DNA of 64,000 nucleotides. Source: Chamaecyparis obtusa (taxonomy: Eukaryota > Streptophyta > Pinopsida > Cupressales > Cupressaceae). Shown piece by piece: positions 44,963-55,285 of this stretch (position 1 is its first letter; every line of letters begins with the position of its first letter). Both the position numbers and the translations under genes were made by a program. The notes beneath the pieces are model-generated. The model did not search any database and was not told the origin of the DNA. It saw nothing but the letters and a program-made list of their open reading frames with translations. The stretch covers positions 645,501 through 709,500 of the forward strand of contig BSBK01006441.1 in assembly GCA_027943335.1 (NCBI GenBank), read 5' to 3'.

Positions 44963-45377
44963 ACTTGTTGGGATGAAATTCCTACTCTTGTGCTTTGTAT
45001 TCATGAATATATAAATAAAATTCTCATTGAAATATTTCATTTGTGTTCAAGAAGATGATGATCTTCCATATAATTGGGGTTACTATTACAAGGTGACGAT
45101 CTTGACAATAGTTAACCAAACTTCAAGATTGACACCCTAACGAGTTGTCCTAGATTGTGCCAGATATCTTGATACTAGAATGTTATTACTGTATGGTGTA
45201 ATAACTCATATATCATGATTGACACCTTAACAGGTAGTCCTGGATTGTGTCAGATATCATGATATTGGAATGTCTAAGTATATATCATGACTAAGACTTC
45301 TTTATGTTGTCTTGAATTGTGTCGGTAATCATGACATACTACGAATTTCTACAATACATCTTAAACCCTCTCTTACT

Positions 45378-45386
45378 AAGAGGGAG
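45378..45386 (+). other. Copia-B polypurine tract
   Basis: AAGAGGGAG directly before the 3' LTR start. From 44963 to 45377 lies the 3' untranslated region, which has two diverged copies of a piece with TTGACACC and TAACGAGTTGTCC or TAACAGGTAGTCC, then TGTG(C/T)CAGATATC (about 45129-45165 and 45218-45255). Confidence 0.85.
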
Positions 45387-45952
45387 TGTTGAAATATAGC
45401 CTTGTTTGTGTTTAAGTATGCCAATTAAATATAAGTATATTCATATATATAGTTATTTTTGGCACACTAAAGAAACCAATCGAATGCAATATAAATGTAT
45501 AAACACTAATAAGATGTATATGGAAGACACAATAGTTTCATGTACTTCAATGTATATTGCAGACATGATAGTATCATGCACTACAATGTAATTACAGACA
45601 TGATAGTATCATGTACTGCAATGTAATTACAACCACATGATAGTTATCGTGTGACTATAATTACATTACAGTACACGATGACTATCGTGTATCATCCCTT
45701 GATTATTAAATGACACTAAGTCGTATACTATGAGCATACCATTCTGTGGTTAATTAGTTGATTGAAATTAAATTAACATAGGGTCATGACCCTACATGGA
45801 AACTGCCATGTACGGTCATGACTTTACACATTAATATATATACTAAAAGGAAATTGTGGAATCAATCAATCACATGGGAAATTGTATTCTATAATAATAT
45901 ATATAAATACTAAATAATATAATTCAATCTTCCGATCTAATATTCCTTAACA
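45387..45952 (+). repeat. Copia-B 3' LTR (566 bp)
   Basis: Same ends as the 5' LTR, three 36-bp units instead of seven, about 16 substitutions in the last ~340 bp by eye. Confidence 0.94.
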
Positions 45953-45957
45953 AATTG

Positions 45958-46061
45958 ATCTAACCTTTCTACTATCTTGTATTCCTCTGATCTTGGTTGG
46001 TCTTCATCATCATCACCATTAGTTAAACAATCTCCAATCATTACTATCAGTTATAGTAACA
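45958..46061 (-). repeat. Copia-C 3' LTR, inner part
   Basis: Continues the LTR split by Copia-B; matches 52303-52390. In element sense it begins TGTTACTATAACTGATAGT, next to the polypurine tract AAAGAGGGAGAT (reverse complement of 46062-46073). Confidence 0.88.
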
Positions 46062-46544
46062 ATCTCCCTCTTTGGCATTGATGACAACACTAACAATATT
46101 CAGTGTTCAATTGATGATGGTACACTTCACTATCATTCTCATACTCCCTTTGAGCTATAGCTTCTTTAACTCATATTCTCCCTCTTTCACTATTCCTCTT
46201 TTCCATCAGTAGATCTTCTTTACTGTTCCTCTTTGACAACTTCTTTGATCTTCATCTCTCTTCATTATTAGTTTCATCTCCCTCTACAATCATCATTGAT
46301 TTATTCTCCCTCTTTGACAACAATTCCAAAGACATGTAAACTCCTGAAAATTTTTCTTAGGCAATAACTTATACCTGAAGTATGGATTTCTCATTTCGGT
46401 CATAAACTTCTTTTCCCAACTTCAGGCTTCACCTAAAGAGTGAACACTAGCATTAACTCACAAAATAAATATTCTATTGAATACTTGAATTGATGCAACA
46501 TGCATCATGCCTCAGTGAATATTGGATAGGGGAAGAACCGCTAG

Positions 46545-48575
46545 CTTACCTCAGAGATACTCAAAAGCATCCTTTGGTAGTGGTTTGGTAAATATATCAT
46601 CTATTTGTTCTTTACATACTCCAATATCACATGCTTATCTTGTACTTTCTCTCTTAATTAGTGATACTTAATAGATATATGATTTGTCTTTGAATGCATC
46701 ATTAGATTCTTAGATATGCTAATAACATTGATATTATCACAATAAATTATAACTGGATTAGTAATCTCTTCTTACATACCTTCAAGTAATTGTTTGATCC
46801 ACACAATATTAGAACAATTCATAGCTGCAACAACATACTCATCTTTTTGCTGTCCTTTGTATCTCTGTCTTTCTTTCGATGGACTTGTTAGTTTTTTGGT
46901 GTCTTTTTTTGGTGTTGTTGCACTGTTTCCACTGGAACTTTAATGCTTATTTTGCAATCTTGCTATAAAGGGTTTTGGGTCCTTTCAAAACCTTCTTTTA
47001 TGTAATCAAAACAACGTACTCATCTTTGACAATAGATTGTGAAATACAACTTATTTTCTTGCTTAACCATGTCACTAATCTTTCTCCTAAAAAGAAAGAT
47101 CTGCCACTTGTACTTTTTTCTGTCATCAATATTTCTAGCGTAGTTAGCATCAATATACACCTTAAGATCAAAATATCCTCCTTTTGTATATAACAAATTA
47201 AAATCTTTAGTCCCTTCCAGATATCTAAATATCTTTTTTTTTACTGTAGACATATGTGTCTCCTTTGGGTTAGCACAAAACCTTGTAACTATACCAACTG
47301 AATGTGCAATATCATGCATGTACCATGTACAACATACTATAGTTTACCAATCATGGATTAGTAAAGTATCTCATTTACTTCCTTTGTGTCATCTTCCTTT
47401 GACAATTTACAACCAACAGCTATCAATGTTCCAATCGGTTTAGATTCTTCCATATTGAATGTCTTTAGGATCTCCTTGATATACTTAGATTGTGTTATGT
47501 AGACCTCATTCTTAACTTGATAAATTGAAATTCTAATAAAGAATTTAATCTCTCCAATCATAGACATCTCAGATTCCTTTATCATCTCCTCAACAAATGA
47601 TTTAGACATTATCTCATTTCCACCAAATATAATGTCATCAACAAATATCTCAACAATCATAATTTTATCACTACAATCACATTTTAGATATAAATTGATG
47701 TTATCACTTTTCCTTTGAAATATAATCTTGATTAAGTAAGAGTTTAATCTTTCATACCATGCTCGAGGTGCTTGCTTCAATCTATAAAGTGCTTTTTGTA
47801 GCTTGTAGACCATATCCTTGTTAGAATCATGAACAAATCCTTCAGGTTGTTCAATGTACACTTCTTCTTCAAGAATTCCATTTAGAAATTCATACATAAC
47901 ATCTATCTAATAAAATTTAAATCCTTTGTAAGTAGCATAAGCAAGTAATATTCTTACACCCTCTAATCTAGAAACAAGGGCAAAAGTTTCACCATAGTCA
48001 ATACCTTCTTCTTGTGCATACCCTTTGCAGAATAATCTTGCTTTGTTTCTGATCACAACTTCTTTCTCATTGAGTTTATTCCTAAAAATACACTTTGTTC
48101 CAGTCACATTCTTATCCTTAGGTCTTGGTACCAGTGACCATGTGTTGTTCTTTTCAATCTGATCAATTTCCTCTTTCATTGCATTAATCCAATCTTCATT
48201 TCCTAGTGCATCCTTTACCAATCTTGGCTCAAATTCTAAAATCAAACACGTGTTATCCTTCAACTTACTTCTTGTCATGACTCCTATGTTCTTATCTCCA
48301 ATGATCTTTCTAAGTGAGTGATGTCTTCTCACATATTTTGCTAATACAGGCTTGATAGATTGTTCATCAATGTTTTCATCTCTCAGTGGAGACTCATTTT
48401 GCTCCTCGGTTCCTTCTTGTTGCAGCTTGATTGTATGAACCAAATTACCTTCCTGTACATAGACAAATATTTTATAATCCCCAAGTTCCTTTTTTCTATC
48501 TTCTTCATTCCTTTCTACAAAGTCATCAATCCTCACATTTGTACTTTCAACAATTTTGTTAGTAGCCTTGATCAA
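46545..48575 (-). pseudogene. Copia-C reverse transcriptase and RNase H
   Basis: Minus-strand frames. RT: NAMKEEIDQIEKNNTWSLVP, KARLFCKGYAQEEGIDYGET (about 48030), LLAYATYKGFKFY, a stop, then GILEEEVYIEQPEGFVHD, YRLKQAPRAWYERLNSYL and the catalytic FVDD in VEIFVDDIIFGGN (about 47630-47665). The usual copia motif is YVDD. RNase H: RYLEGTKDFNLLYTKGG, VYIDANYARNIDDRKK (about 47140), then, past the LINE-like insertion, DEYVVAAMNCSNIVWIKQLL and IIYCDNINVISISKN (about 46720). Ends near 46545. Broken by stops, the insertion and frame changes. From 46074 to 46544 lies untranslated DNA rich in CTCCCTCTTT. Confidence 0.88.
46847..47009 (+). mobile_element. Short LINE-like insertion (163 bp)
   Basis: Flanked by an 18-bp duplication, AACAACATACTCATCTTT (46829-46846) and AACAACGTACTCATCTTT (47010-47027), one mismatch. 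It lies in Copia-C RNase H and splits the coding match. The end GGGTTTTGGGTCCTTTCAA and TTTTATGTAATCAAA looks like a plant LINE 3' end with a very short A tail. It would then be a 5'-truncated copy in plus orientation. A SINE or a retrocopy of another transcript is possible. Confidence 0.75.
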
Positions 48576-48576
48576 A

Positions 48577-49520
48577 TATTTATAGGCTTTGCTCTTTGAT
48601 GAATAACCAAGGAATATACTTTCATCACCTTTAGAGTCAAATTTCCATTTCTATCATTTTTTAGTATGTAAAACCTACTTCCAAAGATTTTAAAGTATCT
48701 TACATTTGGTGTGTGACCATACCAAAGTTCATAAGGGGTCTTGTTTGTTCCTTTCTTCAATTGTACTCAGTTGAGTGTGTAGACAATAGTTCTTGTTTGT
48801 GCAACTTCTTTATCAATCAACAATGTTCTAACATAATCAACTATAGATCTATTCCTTCTCTTAGCTATACCATTTTTTGTGTGGAGTCCCCAGTGCAGAT
48901 ACTTGTCTTTTGATTCCATTTTCATTGCAGAAGATAGTAAATTCATCAGAGATAAATTCACCTCCTCTATCTAATCTTAAACATTTTAGTTTTTTTTCCT
49001 ATTTCCTTCTAGACTCTAGCTTTATACCACTTGAACATTTGGAATGCATCATACTTTTCTTTTAGAAACATAATAGACATCATTCTTAAATAATCATCAA
49101 CAAACAAAATGAAATATTGATCGCCATAATAGCTTTGAACTCTCATAGGACCACAAAGGTCAGTGTGAACTAATTCCAAAATACCATTAGTAGAGTAGGA
49201 TTTTCTTGAGAAACTTGACTTAGTCATCTTACCAATCTGACATTCTTTACACATTACTTTATCAGGTTTGCTTAATTTTGGTAGACCTCTGATTCTATTC
49301 TTTTTGCTCACCTCAATCATGTTATAAAAATTTACATGACACAGTCTTTTATGCCATAGCCATACATATTCAATCTTAACAAGAAGCAACTCTTAGCAGT
49401 AGTATCAAGATAAAATAAGTTACCTTTAGATTATTCACTAGTTCCAATTAGATCTCCATCAATACCATAAACCTTCACCTTTATATTCTGAAAATCTAGT
49501 CGGTGGCTAGTATTGTTCAG
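48577..49520 (-). pseudogene. Copia-C pre-integrase and integrase
   Basis: From right to left on the plus strand: the zinc domain VWLWHKRLCHVNFYNMIEVS and MCKECQIGKM, catalytic Asp one in LVHTDLCGPM (about 49165), FVDDYLRMMSIMFLKEKYDA, then after a break the Glu block AKRRNRSIVDYVRTLLIDKE, where Glu of the usual AERRNRS is Lys by this reading (about 48860). Then TPYELWYGHTPNVRYFKIFGS and VYSLVIHQRAKPIN. Frame changes lie near 49010, 48960 and 48765. Closely similar to Copia-A. Confidence 0.85.
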
Positions 49521-49546
49521 TTTTGCAACACTTAATAGATTATAGT

Positions 49547-50816
49547 TTAGTCCTTTAACTCAATAGGCATCATCACATCACATCTCATCTTATCATTCAA
49601 TACAATTGGTCCTTTACCTTTAACAAGACATGGATCATCATTGCCAAATTTGACAAATCCTCCATCACACTCTTCTAGGTTCTCAAACTTATCAATATCA
49701 CTAGTCATATGATGTGAACATCCACTATCAATAATCCATGGGCCAGCTTTACTTACATGAGAAATAAGTTCTTTTTCATCTTCATGTTTTTCTTCATCCA
49801 AGTCTTCTTTTACGGTAATATGGACAACTTCATATCCTTCTTCAGTATCATCAGATTCATCATCTATTACACCTTCTTCAGCTAGGTAATAAAACTTCTT
49901 TACTTTGTCCTTGTAATCTCTAAATCTTCAGTGTCAGTTTTCCCTTTTGTCATTCTTATCATTTATGTCATTGTCAGGACATCTTGATGCAATGTTACCA
50001 ATCTTATTGTAGTTAAAACATTTCAGAGGTAATTTACCTTTGTACTTTCCTTTACCTCTCAGTAGTCTCTTAGCCATCAGTTCCTCTAACTCTCATTATT
50101 CTTTTTCTTCAGTCATAATACTATCATATTCATTTCCATATGAACTACTATGAATCTCTTTGTCTTTTATTGATGTTCTGATGCTTAGAGATGACATGAA
50201 TGTAGTTTCAATGGTTGTTTGACTATTGTCATAATTACTTAGCTCAAATGAAATCAGCTTACCAGTTAGGGCTTCAAGAGTAACAAAATTATTCGGTATA
50301 CATCTCAATTCATGAATAGCAGATACTCTAATAACATATTTGGAAGAAAGAGTTCTCAAAATTTTACTTACCACTTCTTCATTAGTCAATGATCCACTAG
50401 CACCTCTGATGACACTAACAACTTCCTTGATTCTGCAGCTATATTATGTGATGTTCTCTACATCCTTCATTCTCATTTCATCATCCTCTGAGACTATTAA
50501 GCTTAGCCTTTTGTACATGTTAATCTCCTCCATATATAAGTGTAAGCCTATCCCACATCTCTCTTGAGTTAACATAGTCCTTAACATCATTGAATTCAAC
50601 ATCAATTAGGGAAGAAGCAATCTCTATCATAACTGAGTTGTATTCCCAATTCTCTCTCATTTGATCAACTTTCATGGGTCCAGGAGGTAGTGGAGTATAG
50701 TTATTATCCAAGAGATTCAATGCAGATTCTCCAATCCCAGATAGATACAACCTCATCCTACTTTTCCATGTTGAGAAACTTTCCTTGTTCAGCTTAGGTA
50801 CTTCTCTCCTATACAT
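49547..50816 (-). pseudogene. Copia-C gag and protease
   Basis: Gag starts at ATG 50816 (MYRREVPKLNKESFSTWKSR), with MWDRLTLIYGGD near 50525, then, after frame changes, NEEVVSKILRTLSSKYVIRV and LEALTGKLISFELSNYD (50096-50389). The zinc knuckle at about 49985-50015 reads CFNYNKIGNIASRC: the second Cys is Tyr and the His is Asn, so it cannot bind zinc normally. Copia-A keeps all four ligands. Protease: WIIDSGCSHHMTSDIDKF with intact D-S-G (about 49690-49745). Confidence 0.88.
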
Positions 50817-50866
50817 CTTCAGATCTTTTACTCAAGTTTTTTAAACTTATACCTCTGGAGAACTCA

Positions 50867-50878
50867 GCTCTGATACCA
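50867..50878 (-). other. Copia-C primer-binding site
   Basis: The minus strand reads TGGTATCAGAGC, 2 bp from the LTR edge at 50881, the same arrangement as Copia-A. Confidence 0.95.
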
Positions 50879-50880
50879 AT

Positions 50881-52172
50881 TGTTGGATTATGGAGAGGGG
50901 GGGGGGGGGGGTGAATAGACAATCCTTGATTTAAAATACTTAAAAAAATTCTCTAATTAACTTGGTGATAACTTGGTTAAACACAGTTCACTATTTACCA
51001 ACAATCTTTATCAAATAGTAAATCAATCACATAAATCATTCATGGAATTTAACACTAGTATTTAACATGGAAACCTAGCTTTGGGAAAAACCATTGTGGG
51101 GATTGTCACCCACTAAGAAAATACTCTTTTGAAGTACGCCTGGTTAAGAGCCAACCCGATTAAAGATTACAATGCACACTGTTAGGTGTGATCCGGTCAA
51201 GGGATTTACCTTAGATTTGTTAGGATCTTCACACTATTAGGAGTGGCTTGGTTAAAGGGCTTCAAACACTCTTTAGAATGTTACCTTTTTCAAGGATTTT
51301 ATAATAAGACCATTAAGTCCACTTTGTTAAGACATTTCTTTGTTACAAATGCTAGTAAGCAATAGTAAATGATTTGACCTATAGATTCACAACTATCTTT
51401 GCATAACCAGATCCTTTGTACGCTCTTCTATCTTTACTTCAATTCTTCACTTTCCACTAGCTTTAACACTTCATCAGATCCTACTTTCTAACTTAGAATC
51501 TCTTTGTTCCTTCTTCAATACTTCATTCGGTGACTCTTCAACTCTTCAATTTTCCACCTATTTGTTCATACAAATCCATCCTTTATATAGACAATTTTTG
51601 ACTCTTAATCTCCTCTATTACATTTTCTTTTGATCAATCTTAACCATCCAATTCATTATACCTTGAATATGGATCTGGGTAACACGTTTTCTTTTCACCT
51701 AGGAACTTGAGCTTTTCTTGAAACTTGTTCCTTCTGCTTTAACCATTTAGATCTAAGTTGTAGATCTTCACCTTGAATTTTTCTGTTCATAGATCTTTGT
51801 AACTAACTTTCCTTGTCATCATGATCATCCAACTCATTATAGCTAATCATTAAATGTTGTTCCAATCCTTATTTAATTATTATTCCTGGTTGATGGCTCA
51901 TCCTAAATTTTAGTTAACTTCACTCGGTGCCTTGAGTTCATTTTCCTTTACCAAAACATACTTCCTTTTACCTTTTACCTTTACCGAGTGAATTTTCCTG
52001 CTTGGTAGCCAAAACTCTTTTGCTTACCCACTTGACAATTCTTTATTAACATGATTTACTGAATTGGCATAATCATATGTTAGGTAGAAAAAATTATATC
52101 AACATAATCTAATCATTGTCTGATTTGTATCGGTTGCCCATTTAAGTTCTTCAACTTCACAACATCTCATTT

Positions 52173-52203
<31 letters not shown>

Positions 52204-52390
52204 ACTCATTCAACTTGTCTCATATACCAAAATGATATGGCAACATAATATAAACCAGAAATCAATTGTTTGACATCAATGACAAGACAATAACTAATCT
52301 AACCTTTCTACTATCTTGTATTCATCTAATCTTGGTCGGTCTTCATCAACATCACCATCAGTTAAATAATCTCTAATCATTACTATCAGT
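50881..52390 (-). repeat. Copia-C 5' LTR
   Basis: On the plus strand starts TGTTGGATTATGG, followed by a run of about 14 G (50897-50910). Contains (CTT)n at about 52165-52201. By comparison with 46041-46061 it should end TATCAGTTATAGTAACA; instead the match stops at TATCAGT (52390) and Tat-2 LTR sequence begins. Confidence 0.88.
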
Positions 52391-53294
52391 TGTAATCACC
52401 TAAAACTGGGCTAACAGAACCTAGGGCCCTATTTGCCCTTAATTTGGTATGTAACCTTAATTATGCTAATTTGATCTCTGATTATTAGTATAAATTTTCA
52501 AAAATTCATTAAACCCCATCAATTCCTAGATCAAGCATTTATCACCAAAGTTCAAGCAAAAATCAAGGTTATTAACTCTAGGCCTATTTAATTGCTTAAA
52601 CCCCATCAAAAGTAAAGGCTAGAGTTATTAATTATGGAAATGCATAAATATCTCCTAAATCAAACAAACACAACAAAAACAACTTAAAACAAGGAGGCTT
52701 GCACATTAATCAAGGATCAAGCCAAGATACATCTCAACCACTCCTCATGGATGCATCTCGACCGCTGATTCTCTTCCAAATCTTATAAAAGAGAGCTTTC
52801 AAAGGCTTTCCTTCTTCTTCTAGTTCCTTAGGTTTTTGAAAGGCTTCTTTTGACACATTGCTATTTGCTTCCAATTTTAATGTTTAGACTCTCATTTTGC
52901 TCATGGATTTGAGGCTTCATGATCCATGATTATGAACTCTCATGCTTTGGAGAATTTGTGAACTAATGCTTGGATTGATAGTTGTTTTCCATGATTTCAA
53001 GCTTTTATTAAGTAGAAAACACTTCAATTTGGGTTCTAATGGAAGGAATAGGGTTTCATGCTTTCATTTAGGTTGTTTACATGCACTTTGAATCTCTCAT
53101 TTTAGTGTAGATTGTCACTGTTTTAAGGGTTAAATCTGAGAACAACTAACCCCTATTTCATACTCACATTAATTAGAGAGCAATAGGATGCTTTTGCTTG
53201 TTAGCATTTCCAATTGAATCTTCATTTTCCTCTAACAAGTGATGTTATTATCCTATTGAAGTGTTGTGTTGCAAGTCACAAACTCACACACACA
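52391..53294 (+). repeat. Tat-2 5' LTR (904 bp)
   Basis: Starts TGTAATCACCTAAAACTGGG and ends CTCACACACACA, 4 bp before the primer-binding site. The start aligns with the Tat-1 LTR start. TATA box at 52784. Confidence 0.88.
52784..52791 (+). promoter_or_regulatory. TATA box in Tat-2 LTR
   Basis: TATAAAAG followed by AGAGCTTTC, at a similar place to the Tat-1 TATA box relative to a downstream pyrimidine-rich tract. Confidence 0.7.
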
Positions 53295-53298
53295 TTTC

Positions 53299-53316
53299 TG
53301 GCACCCACTGTGGGGC
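53299..53316 (+). other. Tat-2 primer-binding site
   Basis: TGGCACCCACTGTGGGGC, one base different from Tat-1. Confidence 0.85.
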
Positions 53317-53381
53317 TCAGCCCCTAATTTTCTATTTTTTTGACATTTTAGACAAATTATCGCCATACTAAATTTGACAGA

Positions 53382-53565
53382 AGATCGCATTTGGTAAGAT
53401 CATCTACATACGGTATTCCTGGATCATATCCCGTATTCCATGATTGCATCTAGTTACAAGGTCACATCTTGCAGATCCGGATCATTTTTGGGAAATTGGA
53501 TCGTATGTGGTAAATAGGGTCATTTCTGGTAATTTGGGGGGAAAATCTAGGATTGCATCTGGGGA
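53382..53565 (+). repeat. Tat-2 leader array 1: ~20-bp period, GATCGCAT motif
   Basis: Degenerate units of the type GGATCGCATCTGGTA start near 53382, 53397, 53421, 53441, 53460, 53479, 53498, 53518 and 53550. The steps are mostly 19-20 bp. The array begins about 65 bp after the primer-binding site, the same place as the unrelated Tat-1 array. Confidence 0.78.
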
Positions 53566-53774
53566 ATTTTATGGCATTTTTGGGTTTTCTGACACTTGAT
53601 TAATTGCATTATTGATGTCTCTAGTTTTTGGCAGCTTGACTATGGTTTTGCAGGTTTAAAATGACAAAAAATTCATAAATACTAACTTTTGTCTTTGATT
53701 TGCTTAAAGGATAAATGAACAATTATGCTTTTGTTTTCAAACACCTAATGACAATTTGATCTCATTTTGTAAAT

Positions 53775-53830
53775 CAATTAGAGGATTATGCTCTTTTCTC
53801 CTTGAGGGAAAATTCGAAACTCAAAAATTG
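53775..53830 (+). other. Leader structured motif, copy C
   Basis: Outer stem CAATT (53775-53779) with AATTG (53826-53830), inner GAG with CTC, an internal loop with ATTATGCTC on one side and TTCGAAA on the other, and an apical hairpin TTTTCTC with GGGAAAA around CTTGA (one G-T pair). Confidence 0.7.
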
Positions 53831-54128
53831 GCTTATATTTTGGAGTTAAGTTGAGAAATGAAGACTAAAAAATTTGCATGATTATTTTTCCTTGCAAGTA
53901 TTATCTTCAGATTTTGAATTTTCTAACCCTCTAATCAGCTAACAGGTGATCTTGGTGTTCTTGATTGATTTTGACAGCTTAACAAGTGTTTGTAGGACAT
54001 TTGTCCAAGACCCAAGAAGGGAAACAAAATACTACTAATGCTTGTTATGCAGGTTGCCTCTAAAGAAAATTGACAAAAGAATTTCATGCTTGTTTTGTAG
54101 GAACTTAAAACAATTTGAGATCAAGTTG

Positions 54129-54194
54129 CAAACCGACTAGAGGATTATGCTCTTTTCTCCTTGAGGGAAAAATAGAAACTCAAAAATTGGTTTG
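54129..54194 (+). other. Leader structured motif, copy D
   Basis: The core is almost identical to copy C, but the outer stem has changed on both sides: CAAACC (54129-54134) with GGTTTG (54189-54194). GAG pairs with CTC as in copy C; the apical hairpin is the same. Confidence 0.72.
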
Positions 54195-54259
54195 CCATTT
54201 GGCATCAAATTGGAGTAATTGAACTCTTACTATGCATGATGTGTTTGGGACTTGTGATA

Positions 54260-54314
54260 TAAGTTAGGAGATTATGTTCTTCTCCTTCTTGGAGAACCAG
54301 AAATCCTGAGCTTA
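54260..54314 (+). other. Leader structured motif, copy E
   Basis: Outer stem TAAG with CTTA, inner AGG with CCT, loop ATTATGTTC, apical hairpin TTCTCC with GGAGAA around TTCTT (54280-54296). It is the most diverged Tat-2 copy, yet all three stems are retained. Confidence 0.7.
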
Positions 54315-54344
54315 CTATCCCTTGTCTATTTTCTTTATTGTACA

Positions 54345-54445
54345 CCTTTAGAGGGCCTGTCGGTTGAGGAAAAAATCTTTCGAGAACGACCCAAGTGGGG
54401 ACAAGTCTTTTGCCGACTCTTCCACCCCACTATAAAATTTAACGC
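54345..54445 (+). other. Leader block shared with Tat-1
   Basis: Counterpart of 12285-12380: ACCCAAGTGGGG, TTTTGCCGACTCTTCC, CCCCACTATAAAAT. AGTGGGG (54394-54400) pairs with CCCCACT (54425-54431). Between 54446 and 55079 the leader shows no gene I can support. Confidence 0.6.
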
Positions 54446-55079
54446 TCCTTTGAGGTTAAAGCCTTGGGAGACATGATTCATCTTGTCTTGGGAGATTGAT
54501 GATCAATCCCAATGACTGACTTGGATTTGGTGTAGAGTGGAGCCGCTTTAATCTTGCTTCTCGAGACTACACACTTTCAGGTTCCTATAGGGTTAACAGC
54601 CTCAATCCTGCTTGTGGGACTATGGGAGATGGTTGTGAATGGATGCCTTCATTAAAAGCTTTTTGTTAGATGCTACTTGGATCACCCCTGAAAGGTTGTT
54701 ATCACTTGTGTGAGGCAAATAGTAATTGCCCCAAGACATTCACCATATCGAGCCCCCATAGACGTTAACACTTGGCAAATATGGCCTCCAATATCCATTG
54801 TGTGTTATTGGACTATGATATTTCAAGGAGTCTTTGGGTGTGTTCCTAAGTTAGTGAACAAGTGGTTTCAATCTCTACCTAGTATAAGGAAGGTTAGGCG
54901 TGTTTGCTCTAAAAATGATTGCTTGATGTGTCTTAAATATAAAATCAGTTAATTCTCCCCCCAAATGAACAAGCACACAACATTTTTCAAGCACTTACAA
55001 ACACCTGACAGTCATTGGAATCTGACAGACATGACACATTTTCTGAGAAACACTAAAATTGCAAAATCCTGGTCATCAT

Positions 55080-55285
55080 AAGATCGCATCCGGTATTCCT
55101 ATGTCGCACCCCGTATCCTGGATCATATCTATTTAAAATAGGGTCACTTCTGGTGTCTACACCATTTCCTGAGTCGCATCTAGTAACCACAACATTTCCT
55201 GAGTCATATACCGTAAATCTTGGATCGCATTCGGTGTTCCAAACTGTTTGCCAGTCACTATTTAGGATCGCATCTGGGACAGGGA
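55080..55285 (+). repeat. Tat-2 leader array 2: same GATCGCAT motif
   Basis: Units near 55081, 55102, 55120, 55141, 55170, 55201, 55223 and 55264, the same motif and orientation as array 1 but less regular. Includes CCATTTCCTGAGTC twice. From 55286 to 55873 there is ordinary leader with two CTCATAAACAGGG or CTCATAAGCAGGG words (about 55490, 55560). Confidence 0.68.

Larger units (their letters stand above)
40214..45952 (+). mobile_element. Copia-B: full-length Ty1/copia element inside the Copia-C LTR
   Basis: 5' LTR 40214-40922 (709 bp), PBS 40923-40934, gag, protease, integrase, RT, RNase H, polypurine tract 45378-45386 and 3' LTR 45387-45952 (566 bp). The LTRs differ mainly by four 36-bp units; elsewhere they are about 95% alike by eye. 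The flanks AACTA (40209-40213) and AATTG (45953-45957) occupy the target duplication position. The uninterrupted Copia-C LTR has AATAACTAATCTAACC here, so the right copy has two transitions. The internal region is in one orientation with several stops. Confidence 0.95.
39555..52390 (-). mobile_element. Copia-C: Ty1/copia element, minus strand, nested into on both sides
   Basis: The right (5') LTR is 50881-52390. The left (3') LTR is the pair 39555-40213 and 45958-46061, split by Copia-B and lacking its outer ~750 bp. The internal region 46062-50880 holds, from right to left, PBS, gag, protease, integrase, RT and RNase H. Matching of 39562 onward with 51648 onward, including CGTTTTCTTTTCACCTAGG, proves the two LTR pieces belong together. 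All coding parts are broken. A short LINE-like insertion (46847-47009) sits in RNase H. The last ~10 bp of the right LTR expected from the left copy are missing where Tat-2 begins. Confidence 0.9.

Noticed and set aside
45000..46100. Envelope-like gene downstream of a copia RNase H
   Set aside because: The space between RNase H and the LTR is about 400 bp and holds only short repeats.
53800..53830. Hammerhead ribozyme (CGAAAC word in leader copy C)
   Set aside because: The matching CUGANGA core is absent and the other copies do not keep CGAAAC.
54710..54952. An 80-residue frame in the Tat-2 leader
   Set aside because: No counterpart in Tat-1 and no recognisable family; length is within chance expectation.
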